DNA from: CAYPAV01 sp964408805
Lineage (GTDB): Bacteria; Pseudomonadota; Alphaproteobacteria; UBA8366
Assembly: GCA_964408805.1 (NCBI GenBank)
Contig: CAYPAV010000016.1
Location: 1-64,000, forward strand
Reading direction: 5' to 3'
DNA: 64,000 bases
In this document: positions 43,237-53,132 of the stretch, piece by piece
Position numbering within the stretch: position 1 is the stretch's first letter
How the letters are laid out: every line of letters begins with the position of its first letter
Notes under the pieces: generated by a model
Database searches by the model: none
Told to the model about the DNA's origin: nothing
What the model saw: the letters and a program-made list of their open reading frames with translations, nothing else
Program-made: the position numbers and the translations under genes

Positions 43237-43908
43237 ATGATGAACGAGCTTCGTGACGCGCTTCAACACGAATTCGCCGATCCGGACCTGATCAAAAAGG
43301 CGCTGACCCACCGAAGCGCCACGTCCGACGACGGTTTCAGCTATGAAAGGCTGGAATTTCTCGGCGATCGGATCCTCGCCCTTATTGTCGCCGATCTGCT
43401 GCTCGCCGCCTTTCCGGAAGAGGACGAAGGCGCCCTCGCGCGTCGGCACGCGGCGCTCGTTCGAAAGGAGACCTTGGCCGAGGTGGCGCGAGCGATCGAT
43501 CTTGGTCCTCATATCGTGCTCGGGACCGGCGAAGACGAGTCCGGAGGACGCGAAAACGACGCCATCCTCTCGGATGTCTGCGAAGCGGTCATCGCGGCCC
43601 TCTATCGCGAGGGCGGGGTCGAGCTCGCCCGCGTCTTCATCGAACGCCATTGGAGCCCTCGCCTCGAGCAATACGAACATCCGCCGCGGGACGCCAAGAC
43701 CACATTGCAGGAGTGGGCGCAGGGCCTTGGTTTGCCGTTCCCAAACTATGAGGTCGCCGCACGAACGGGACCCGATCACGCACCGGTCTTCACGATTTCC
43801 GTTTCCGTCGAGGGGCATGATTCGGCGGAAGGGATGGGGGCATCGAAACGCGCGGCCGAACAGGAAGCGGCGGCCCGTCTGCTTTCCCGGGTGACGGCCG
43901 ATGCCTGA
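43237..43908 (+). CDS. rnc: Ribonuclease III
   Basis: A 223-residue RNase III. The nuclease domain has the signature YERLEFLGDRILALI (37-51) and, later, SDVCEAVIAALYREGG with the second metal site. The C-terminal third is a double-stranded RNA-binding domain (TTLQEWAQGLGLPFPNYEV to the end). It processes rRNA and structured mRNA. ATGs at 43237 and 43240 are both in frame. It starts 22 bases after lepB and its last 8 bases overlap era. Confidence 0.97.
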   Translation: MMNELRDALQHEFADPDLIKKALTHRSATSDDGFSYERLEFLGDRILALIVADLLLAAFPEEDEGALARRHAALVRKETLAEVARAIDLGPHIVLGTGEDESGGRENDAILSDVCEAVIAALYREGGVELARVFIERHWSPRLEQYEHPPRDAKTTLQEWAQGLGLPFPNYEVAARTGPDHAPVFTISVSVEGHDSAEGMGASKRAAEQEAAARLLSRVTADA

Positions 43909-44800
43909 GGCCACACGCTGCGGCTTCATCGCCGTACTCGGCGCGCCGAATGTCGGAAAATCGACCCTGATCAACCAGTTTGTCGGCGCCAAGGTGAGCA
44001 TCGTCACCCACAAGGTTCAGACGACGCGGACCCGCGTCCTCGGCATCATGATCCACGAGGCGAGCCAGCTCGTCTTCATCGATACGCCGGGTATCTTCGA
44101 ACCGAAGCGCCGTTTCGATCGAGCCATGGTCGATGCGGCCTGGCGGGGTGCGGCGGATGCCGACCGGATCATGGTGCTCGTCGACGCCAAGCGCGGTATC
44201 GACCGCAATACCGAACGTCTCATCAGCTCATTGGCCGAGTGGGGCCAACCGGCCCTTCTGGTGATCAACAAGATCGATCTGGTCAAACGGAACGCGTTGC
44301 TGGCCATGAGCGCCGACTTGAACGCGCGGCATCGCTTTGACGAGACCTTCATGGTTTCCGCCCTCAACGGCGACGGGGTCGGCGACATCGTGGAATACTT
44401 GGCGGCGGCGGCGCCCGAGGGTACGTGGATGTTTCCCGAGGATCAGCTCTCGGACTTGCCACAGCGACTGATGGCGGCGGAAATCACCCGAGAGCACCTG
44501 TTCCTGAAGATCCATCAGGAAATCCCCTACGCCACCACGATCGAGACCGAATCCTGGGAGAATTTCAAGGATGGCAGCGTCAAAATCTCGCAGACGGTCT
44601 ATGTCCAGCGCGATACCCAAAAAGCGATCGTTCTCGGCAAGGGCGGCCGGCAGGTCAAGGAGATCGGGGCCGCCGCGCGGGAAGAGATGTCCGCTCTTTT
44701 CGGCTGCAAGGTGCATCTCTTCATCCATGTGAAAGTCCGCGACAAATGGATGGAAGACCCGTCGCGCTACAGCGCCTGGGGGCTCAATTACAATGCGTAA
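43901..44800 (+). CDS. era: GTPase Era
   Basis: A 299-residue Era. The GTPase has GAPNVGKSTL (P-loop), FIDTPG (G3) and VINKID (G4), and the C-terminal KH domain ends RDKWMEDPSRYSAWGLNYNA. Era binds 16S rRNA near its 3' end and is needed for 30S maturation. Overlap of 8 bases with rnc indicates co-translation; recO follows after 9 bases. Confidence 0.97.
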   Translation: MPEATRCGFIAVLGAPNVGKSTLINQFVGAKVSIVTHKVQTTRTRVLGIMIHEASQLVFIDTPGIFEPKRRFDRAMVDAAWRGAADADRIMVLVDAKRGIDRNTERLISSLAEWGQPALLVINKIDLVKRNALLAMSADLNARHRFDETFMVSALNGDGVGDIVEYLAAAAPEGTWMFPEDQLSDLPQRLMAAEITREHLFLKIHQEIPYATTIETESWENFKDGSVKISQTVYVQRDTQKAIVLGKGGRQVKEIGAAAREEMSALFGCKVHLFIHVKVRDKWMEDPSRYSAWGLNYNA

Positions 44801-44809
44801 CAGGGGGCC

Positions 44810-45532
44810 ATGGACTGGACCGATGACGGCATCGTCCTGAGTGCCAGGAAGCACGGCGAGTCGGCCGCCATCGCGAGCCTGCTGACCCGCGGCCACGGGC
44901 GCCACACCGGCCTGGTCCGGGGCGGCAATTCGAGGCGTCAGCGCGGGGTCTTGCAAACGGGAAACATGGTCCGGGCTGCCTGGCGAGCCCGTCTCGAGGA
45001 ACACCTCGGCACCTATTCGGTGGAGCTGGTGGAGGGGCATGCGGCACGGGTGATGGATGATCCGGGCCGGCTGGCCGCCATGGCCGCCGCCTGTGCGCTG
45101 GTGGATATGGTTCTTCCGGAGCGCGAAGCCCATCCGAACCTCTTCGAGAGCCTGGGCGCTCTTCTTGGAACCCTGATCGAGGAGGCATGGGCGGAAGCCT
45201 ATGTGATATGGGAACTGACACTGCTCGCGGAACTCGGCTTCGGGCTCGATCTCACCGAATGCGCTGCGACGGGCGCGACCGACGAACTCATCTACGTCTC
45301 GCCCAAGAGCGGTCGCGCGGTTTCCGCGGACGCCGGCGAGCCATACCGCGACAAGCTGCTGCCGCTCCCGGCGTTTCTACTGTCACCGGCCACGGCCGAG
45401 ACCGGCACCCTGTCCGACGGCCTGCGTCTTACCGGGTATTTCCTCGATCGCCACGTCCTGACGCCGCACGACAAATCGCTTCCCGACGCGCGCCAGCGCC
45501 TTGCCGAACGCTTCGGACGGCGAGACAGCTAA
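44810..45532 (+). CDS. recO: DNA repair protein RecO
   Basis: A 240-residue RecO. The N-terminal OB fold has DDGIVLSARKHGESAAIASLLTRGHGRHTGLVRGG, typical of the alphaproteobacterial form, and the C-terminal helical part includes LLAELGFGLDLTECAATG. It assists RecR in loading RecA at gaps. It closes the housekeeping block. Its 3' end overlaps the convergent znuA by four bases. Confidence 0.95.
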   Translation: MDWTDDGIVLSARKHGESAAIASLLTRGHGRHTGLVRGGNSRRQRGVLQTGNMVRAAWRARLEEHLGTYSVELVEGHAARVMDDPGRLAAMAAACALVDMVLPEREAHPNLFESLGALLGTLIEEAWAEAYVIWELTLLAELGFGLDLTECAATGATDELIYVSPKSGRAVSADAGEPYRDKLLPLPAFLLSPATAETGTLSDGLRLTGYFLDRHVLTPHDKSLPDARQRLAERFGRRDS

Positions 45533-46449
45533 TTTCGGGTCGGTTGACCGAGACAATCGAGAAATCCCTCCGCCATCCCACGAATCAGCTTCGTATAGGC
45601 ACCGGGACCCGCTGCGATCTCCATCCCGAGGGGATCCAGAGGTCTCGCGCGCGCATCCGCCCCTTCCAGCAACGTCGCCATCAGCGCCGGCTTGAATTGA
45701 GGTGCGTGAAAGACGCATCCGACGCCAAGCCGTTGGATTTGCGCGCGTATGTCGTTAAGTCGGCGCGCGCCCGGCGGCCGATCCGGCTCTGCGACCAGGG
45801 CGCCCGCCGGTGACAATCCGAAGCGTCGTTCGAAATATTGGTAAGCATCGTGGAAGACGACGTAAGGCCGCCGCGAGACGGCCGCGAGAGCAGCCCCCAC
45901 CTCCGCCGTCAAACGGTCGAGTCGCATCGCCTCCCGATCCGCATTGGCGAGATATTTCGCGGTGTTTGCCACATCCGCCTCGCCCAGAACGCGCGCAATC
46001 TCACGAACCATCACGCTCGCATTTATTGGATCGAGCCAGATATGGGGATCGATACGATCGACGGATGAGTGGTTGTGCAGGCCCAAGTTTCCGCCGTTTC
46101 GCACTGGCCAATGTGTGATCTTCGGCACTCTCGCGAGCGCAATGACCTTGGTTTCCGGCCTCACCGTCCGCAAGAATTTTTCCAGGAAGGTTTCCAGTTC
46201 CGGACCGATCCAAAAGACGACATTCGCCGACTGTATCAAGCGTGCATCGGAGGGCTTCAAGGCATGGTGATGGGGCGACGCGCGCCGCCGCAGCAGCAAC
46301 CGCGGCGCGCCGATTCCCGCCATAACCGTCGCCGCCAACCCGTGGAGGGGCTTGATCGTGGCGACGACCCTCGGGACCTCCGCCCGTCCGCCGGTTAGAC
46401 CGCCGACGAAAGCGAGACAAAATACGAAAATCACCACGAAACATCGCAT
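45529..46449 (-). CDS. znuA: Zinc ABC transporter substrate-binding protein ZnuA
   Basis: A 306-residue periplasmic protein: signal peptide (residues 1-23), then the Zn-binding cluster A-1 fold. Ligands are likely the His of ASPHHHALKPSDARLI, the His of RIDPHIWLDP and the conserved Asp/Glu and His further on. The His-rich loop (GLHNHSSVDR) is short. It delivers zinc to ZnuBC. It faces zur across an 89-base gap holding the palindrome at 46473-46485. It overlaps recO by four bases at its 3' end. Confidence 0.95.
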   Translation of the reverse strand: MRCFVVIFVFCLAFVGGLTGGRAEVPRVVATIKPLHGLAATVMAGIGAPRLLLRRRASPHHHALKPSDARLIQSANVVFWIGPELETFLEKFLRTVRPETKVIALARVPKITHWPVRNGGNLGLHNHSSVDRIDPHIWLDPINASVMVREIARVLGEADVANTAKYLANADREAMRLDRLTAEVGAALAAVSRRPYVVFHDAYQYFERRFGLSPAGALVAEPDRPPGARRLNDIRAQIQRLGVGCVFHAPQFKPALMATLLEGADARARPLDPLGMEIAAGPGAYTKLIRGMAEGFLDCLGQPTRN

Positions 46450-46472
46450 CGGATGGGTGCCTAAAATGAATT

Positions 46473-46485
46473 GTTATGTTATAAC
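46473..46485. promoter_or_regulatory. Zur-box candidate between znuA and zur
   Basis: GTTAT-GTT-ATAAC is a perfect 5-bp inverted repeat with a 3-base centre, lying between divergent znuA (start 46449) and zur-znuCB (start 46539). It resembles the AT-rich ...GTTATAATATAAC... operators described for alphaproteobacterial Zur. It stands 23 bases from the znuA start, so a bound repressor could block that promoter and perhaps both. Confidence 0.6.
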
Positions 46486-46538
46486 GAAACTGATTTAATC
46501 CGGCATCTAATTATTGTCAACGTCCGGGATGAGCGCCC

Positions 46539-47033
46539 ATGGCCGACACCGAACTGGGTTTTCCCAACCCCGGCCACGATCACGCGCAATGCATCGACGA
46601 TGCGATCAGCGCGGCCGAGCAGATTTGCGCCACGCGGCGCGCCCGCTTCACGCGACTTCGGCGGGACGTCCTTGGCCTGATCTGGCACAGCCATGCGCCC
46701 GTCGGGGCCTATGATCTCCTGGCGATGATGAACAAGGACGGCGGCCGGGTGGCGCCGATGACTGTCTACCGGGCGCTCGATTTCCTGATGGAGCACGGCC
46801 TCGTCCACCGTATCGCGAGCCGGAACGCCTATGTCGGCTGCAATCATCCGGAGGCTCGACATGCGGGCCAGTTCTTGATTTGCCGCGATTGCGGCCGGGT
46901 CGCGGAGATCGAGGAGGAAGCCATTCAGCAAGCGGTTCGCAAGGGCGCCTTTCGCGCGGGCTTCGATGTCACGACGCCAGTCATCGAAATCGAGGGACAG
47001 TGTCTCGACTGCCGTGGCGGCGGCGATGGCTGA
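46539..47033 (+). CDS. zur: Fur-family zinc uptake regulator Zur
   Basis: A 164-residue Fur-family repressor. The winged helix has LRRDVLGLIWHSHAPVGAYDLL and MTVYRALDFLMEHGLVHRI; the zinc-sensing part has HPEARHAGQFLICRDCGRVAEIEE and CLDCRGGG with the structural Cys4 pair. Genomic context with znuABC identifies Zur over Fur. It represses zinc uptake when zinc is plentiful. Its end overlaps znuC by 8 bases, so it is part of the operon it likely controls. Confidence 0.95.
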   Translation: MADTELGFPNPGHDHAQCIDDAISAAEQICATRRARFTRLRRDVLGLIWHSHAPVGAYDLLAMMNKDGGRVAPMTVYRALDFLMEHGLVHRIASRNAYVGCNHPEARHAGQFLICRDCGRVAEIEEEAIQQAVRKGAFRAGFDVTTPVIEIEGQCLDCRGGGDG

Positions 47034-47823
47034 ACCCGCCCTACCTTCTTTTCTCGCCGCCCCGCTGATCGAGGCCCACGGCCTTGGTCTGACACTTGGC
47101 GGCCGGCCAATCCTCCAGCACATCGATCTCGACGTGGCGCCCGGCGAGATCGTTACCCTCATTGGGCCCAACGGGGCCGGGAAGACGATGCTGATCCGTC
47201 TGCTTCTCGGGCTGACGCCCCCGGATGCGGGCAACGTGCGCCGACGCGATGGTCTCGTCGTCGGTTACCTGCCGCAAAAGACGGTTATCGATTCCAGCCT
47301 GCCGATGACCGCCCGCCGGCTGCTCTCCCTCGCCCGGCCGATCGACGCGGCGACGGCGGATGGCCATCTGGCGGAAGTCGGCGCCTCGGGTCTTGCGGAT
47401 CGAATGATCCACGATCTCTCCGGGGGTGAATTGCAGCGCGTCCTCCTGGCCCGGGCGCTCTTGCGAGAACCGGAACTTCTGGTTCTCGACGAACCGGTGC
47501 AAGGGGTGGATTTCTCCGGCGAGATCGAGCTCTACGACCTGATCACCCGGATTCGCAAACGGCGCGGCTGCGGCGTGCTGCTGGTTTCGCATGACTTGCA
47601 CCTGGTGATGGCCTCCACGGACCGCGTGGTCTGTCTGAACGGACATGTCTGCTGCTCCGGCAAGCCGGAGGCGGTGAGCCGCCATCCGGAATACCTCTCG
47701 CTTTTCGGCCCGCAGGCGGTTGGGGGACTGGCCGTCTACGCCCATGCGCACGATCACCATCACGAACTCTCCGGCGAGGTCGTCGTCGATTCGCCGGATG
47801 ACACGGCCGGGCATCCGAACTGA
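47026..47823 (+). CDS. znuC: Zinc ABC transporter ATP-binding protein ZnuC
   Basis: A 265-residue ABC ATPase: Walker A IGPNGAGKTMLI, signature LSGGELQRVLLARAL and Walker B ELLVLDEPVQGVDF, then the switch His in VSHDLHL. The C-terminus is His-rich (AHAHDHHHEL), which fits zinc handling. ATG 47026 gives the natural N-terminus; an in-frame start further up lies inside zur. It energises zinc uptake with ZnuB, which starts 13 bases later. Confidence 0.96.
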   Translation: MAEPALPSFLAAPLIEAHGLGLTLGGRPILQHIDLDVAPGEIVTLIGPNGAGKTMLIRLLLGLTPPDAGNVRRRDGLVVGYLPQKTVIDSSLPMTARRLLSLARPIDAATADGHLAEVGASGLADRMIHDLSGGELQRVLLARALLREPELLVLDEPVQGVDFSGEIELYDLITRIRKRRGCGVLLVSHDLHLVMASTDRVVCLNGHVCCSGKPEAVSRHPEYLSLFGPQAVGGLAVYAHAHDHHHELSGEVVVDSPDDTAGHPN

Positions 47824-47836
47824 TGAGCAATAATCG

Positions 47837-48634
47837 ATGCTAGACGATTTCCTCTTCCGTGCCTTCCTCGGCGGGCTCGGCGTGGCCCTGGTCGCGGGGC
47901 CGCTCGGCTGTTTCGTGGTCTGGCGCCGGATGGCCTATTTCGGCGCCTCTATCGCCCATGCGGCCCTTCTTGGCGTCGCCCTTGGACTATTCATCGAGGT
48001 CGACCCGCTCCTCGGCATTTTCCTCGTCTCCGTCCTTTTCGCCTTCGCGATCGTGGGCATGGAGCATCTGACCCGGCTGGCCTCCGATACCCTGCTCGGT
48101 ATCCTGGCGCATCTGGCGCTCGCACTCGGCGTCATCGCCTTGGCCATAATGAACAATCCCGGGATCGACTTGATGGGCTATCTCTTCGGCGACATTCTCG
48201 CCGTGACCAGGCTCGATCTCGCCTGGATTTATGTGGGCGGCGGCGCGGCGCTGGCGCTCCTCGCCGTCATCTGGCGCCCCCTCCTCGCCATGACGGTGGA
48301 CGAGGACATGGCCCGCGCCGAAGGGGTGGCGACGAGGCGGACCCGCCTCCTCTTCACCCTGCTGCTGGCCCTGGTGATCGCGATCGCGATGAAGATCGTC
48401 GGCGTCTTGCTTATCGTCTCGCTCCTGATCGTGCCGGCCGCCGCCGCGCGGGCGCTCGCCCGCTCGCCGGAACAGATGGCCCTCGCGGCGGCCTTCATCG
48501 GCGTGGCCGCGGTCGCGGGCGGCCTTCTCGCCTCGCTGCAATGGGACGCCCCTTCCGGACCCGCCATCGTCGTTGCCGCCTTCCTGCTGTTTTTGCTGAG
48601 CCGACTCGCCAGGCGGGATCGTTCAGCTCGCTAA
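47837..48634 (+). CDS. znuB: Zinc ABC transporter permease ZnuB
   Basis: A 265-residue permease with about eight membrane segments in the ABC-3 family. It has FLGGLGVALVAGPLGCFVVWRRMAYFG and the ATPase-contact region EDMARAEGVATRRTRLL near residue 155. With ZnuA and ZnuC it completes the zinc importer. It ends the zur-znuC-znuB operon; parC begins 72 bases later. Confidence 0.95.
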   Translation: MLDDFLFRAFLGGLGVALVAGPLGCFVVWRRMAYFGASIAHAALLGVALGLFIEVDPLLGIFLVSVLFAFAIVGMEHLTRLASDTLLGILAHLALALGVIALAIMNNPGIDLMGYLFGDILAVTRLDLAWIYVGGGAALALLAVIWRPLLAMTVDEDMARAEGVATRRTRLLFTLLLALVIAIAMKIVGVLLIVSLLIVPAAAARALARSPEQMALAAAFIGVAAVAGGLLASLQWDAPSGPAIVVAAFLLFLLSRLARRDRSAR

Positions 48635-48706
48635 AACCCCGCGAACCGCCAACAAGGTGTTGCGTCCAAAAGCCGTCCGGGTACTATGCCTGGTAGGAGA
48701 TTTGCC

Positions 48707-50935
<2,229 letters not shown>

Positions 50936-50983
50936 GCTGGGCGCCGGACGGCGCGGGGACGGGAAACGCCGCGGAATTGGGTC

Positions 50984-51226
50984 TTACGTGAACGCCTTGA
51001 AGGTGATCATCGTGAAGGTGTCCTTGATGCCGGGAAGCGTCTGAACCTTCTCGTTCACGAAATGCCCGATATCGGCATCATCGCCCACATAGAACTTGAC
51101 CAGCAGGTCGTAATGCCCGGACGTCGAGTAAACTTCCGAGGTCTCCTCGATATTGTCGGCGATCTCTTCGGCGACCTGATAGGACTTGCCGAGATCGCAT
51201 TTTATCTGAACGAAAATAGCCTGCAT
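50984..51226 (-). CDS. Stand-alone Lrp/AsnC ligand-binding (RAM) domain protein
   Basis: An 80-residue protein consisting only of a RAM/AsnC-type effector domain: FVQIKCDLGKSYQVAEEIADN, EVYSTSGHYDLLVKF and GIKDTFTMITFKAF. No helix-turn-helix is present. Such orphan domains often bind amino acids and may form rings or join other regulators. It is convergent with parC (48 bases) and its operon partner, if any, is not obvious. Confidence 0.88.
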   Translation of the reverse strand: MQAIFVQIKCDLGKSYQVAEEIADNIEETSEVYSTSGHYDLLVKFYVGDDADIGHFVNEKVQTLPGIKDTFTMITFKAFT

Positions 51227-51400
51227 GTCGCGCGGTCCGAATTGGGGTTCCGTGGCACCACTATACCGGCCCCGCCGGGCCGGGAAAACCGCCGTGACGC
51301 GACACGCCCAAACGGGTCCCTAATATACGGACACCATGGCGGCCGCCGCGATTTCGGCTATGATCTCCGGACAAACCGCCACCCATGAAAGGAATTTCCG

Positions 51401-51976
51401 ATGAGTGCCGACCCGAACCGCGTCGTGGTAACCGGGGAAAACCCGTTCATTCGTCTGAGCGCAACCGATGACGGACCGGAGACGACGGTGGCGAGCTTCT
51501 GGCGCAACCTGTTTTCACCGGCGGGGCCCGGGCACGTCCTCTATCTCAAGAGCGAGTTGACCGACGACCAGTGGGAAATCTATTCGGACAATATCGCGAT
51601 GGCGCGATGGCTGCAGTCGACCATCCAGGGCATGCTCAACGAAGAGCTCGCGGATACTTCGATCCCGGTGGTCGAGGCCGAATTCTCCAAGGCGGGCGAT
51701 CCCAAGAATTTTTGGACCGAATACGTTTTTGCCGATGAGGCCGAGATCTCGCTGACCTGGTACGAGACCGGCGATCCCTTGCTGATCCATACCTCGCCCG
51801 GCGCAACGCCGGAGCGTCCCTACGGCGTCTGCACGATCCTCGTCCCGGCCCTCGGCGCGCGGCTGACACGGAACGGTGTCGAGGCGGCGGGTCAACCCTG
51901 GCCCCGCGAGCGCGAGGGCCGGCCGTTCAGCACCTGTGCCTTGGCGTTTTCCGAGAGTTGGACCGAGGTCCGCTAG
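51401..51976 (+). CDS. Hypothetical protein, 191 aa
   Basis: A 191-residue soluble protein that I do not recognise. It begins MSADPNRVVVTGENPFIRLSATDDG and has a central region (FWRNLFSPAGPGHVLYLKSEL, WEIYSDNIAMARWLQSTIQG) followed by a strand-rich part ending at SWTEVR. No signal peptide, membrane helix or catalytic motif is seen. AAAGGAATT precedes the ATG. It ends with a four-base convergent overlap onto the orphan permease on the other strand. The aromatic content and EAEFSKAGDPKNFW suggest a folded domain. Confidence 0.72.
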   Translation: MSADPNRVVVTGENPFIRLSATDDGPETTVASFWRNLFSPAGPGHVLYLKSELTDDQWEIYSDNIAMARWLQSTIQGMLNEELADTSIPVVEAEFSKAGDPKNFWTEYVFADEAEISLTWYETGDPLLIHTSPGATPERPYGVCTILVPALGARLTRNGVEAAGQPWPREREGRPFSTCALAFSESWTEVR

Positions 51977-52923
51977 TCCAATTGGACCCGCGGGTTGAGC
52001 GCGCGATAGGCGATATCGACCAGCAGGTTGATGATCACGACGAAGAAGCCGAGTACCAGCACGCCCGACTGGATCATCGGGTAGTCGCGCTGAACGATCG
52101 CTTCGTAGATCACCCGGCCGATCCCGGGCCAGGAGAAGATGGCCTCGAGCACGACCGTGCCGCCGAGGAGATCGGCGAGCTGCAGTCCGCTGATCGTCAG
52201 CGTCGGAATCATGGCGTTCCGGAGGGTGTATTTGAAGTTCACCTTAGCGTCGCTGAGGCCGAGCGAACGGGCCGTGTCGACGTATTCCTTGTTCATCTCG
52301 TCCAGCATGCTGGAGCGCGTCAGCCGCGTCGTATAGGCGGCCTGGCGAATGCCGACAGCGATCGCCGGCAAGATCAGAAAGGTCAGGCTTTCCTGCAGAT
52401 TTTCCAGCGGGCTGGTATAGCCCGACGACGGCAGCCACCCCAAATGGAGCGCGAACAGCAGGACCGCCATGATCGCGAACCAGAATTCGGGAATGGAGAT
52501 TCCGATGAGCGCACCGACCTGCACCACGTTGTCGACCATCGAATTACGCTTCAGCGCCGCCAAGGTGCCGAGCGGCACCGCGATGAAGAGTGAAAGTGCC
52601 ATGCCAACCGCCGCAAGGTAGGCGGTGGCGGGAATGCGGTCCATGAGCTCGAGGGTGACATCCCGCCGCGTGATCAGGGATTTGCCGAGATCGCCCTGCA
52701 GAACCCGGCCGATCCACTTGCCGTACTGGACATAGATCGGCTTATCGAGGCCCATCTCCTTCTCGAGGGCGGCGCGCACTTCCGGATCGTCGATGTCTTC
52801 ATCGCCGATCATGACATCGATGATGTCGCCCGGCAGCAGCTCGATGAAGGTGAAGACGACAACGGACAGCACGAACAGTACGGGAATGAGATAAACGATC
52901 CGGCGGATGATATAGGCGAGCAT
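51973..52923 (-). CDS. DppB-type ABC transporter permease (orphan)
   Basis: A 316-residue peptide/nickel/opine-type permease. It starts MLAYIIRRIVYLIPVLFVLSVVVFTFIELLPGD and has the family's YGKWIGRVLQGDLGKS and, near the end, LADLLGGTVVLEAIFSWPGIGRVI-type motif. The EAA loop RSSMLDEMNKEYVDTARSLGL that contacts the ATPase is intact. Normal DppB genes sit with a binding protein, DppC and DppDF; none is here, so it is either an orphan that pairs with subunits elsewhere, or the remnant of a split operon. The frame is open well upstream of 52923, but family sequence starts at that ATG. Confidence 0.88.
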   Translation of the reverse strand: MLAYIIRRIVYLIPVLFVLSVVVFTFIELLPGDIIDVMIGDEDIDDPEVRAALEKEMGLDKPIYVQYGKWIGRVLQGDLGKSLITRRDVTLELMDRIPATAYLAAVGMALSLFIAVPLGTLAALKRNSMVDNVVQVGALIGISIPEFWFAIMAVLLFALHLGWLPSSGYTSPLENLQESLTFLILPAIAVGIRQAAYTTRLTRSSMLDEMNKEYVDTARSLGLSDAKVNFKYTLRNAMIPTLTISGLQLADLLGGTVVLEAIFSWPGIGRVIYEAIVQRDYPMIQSGVLVLGFFVVIINLLVDIAYRALNPRVQLD

Positions 52924-53132
52924 GGGCTTGAGGGGGCTTTCTCTCTTCCGTCGGCGCGGGTCTGTTCGGGTGATTACAGCTAAATCGCCGACGATTCCAG
53001 CACCGCGCGACCGAAAGGACACGGTATTCGTGGACATAAGAACCGCCCATGTCCACGGTCCGCCGTGTTTGTCAGCTCTGGCCATCGCACCATATGCTTG
53101 ACCGTCGAACTTTACCGGGGCGGGAAAGCAAA

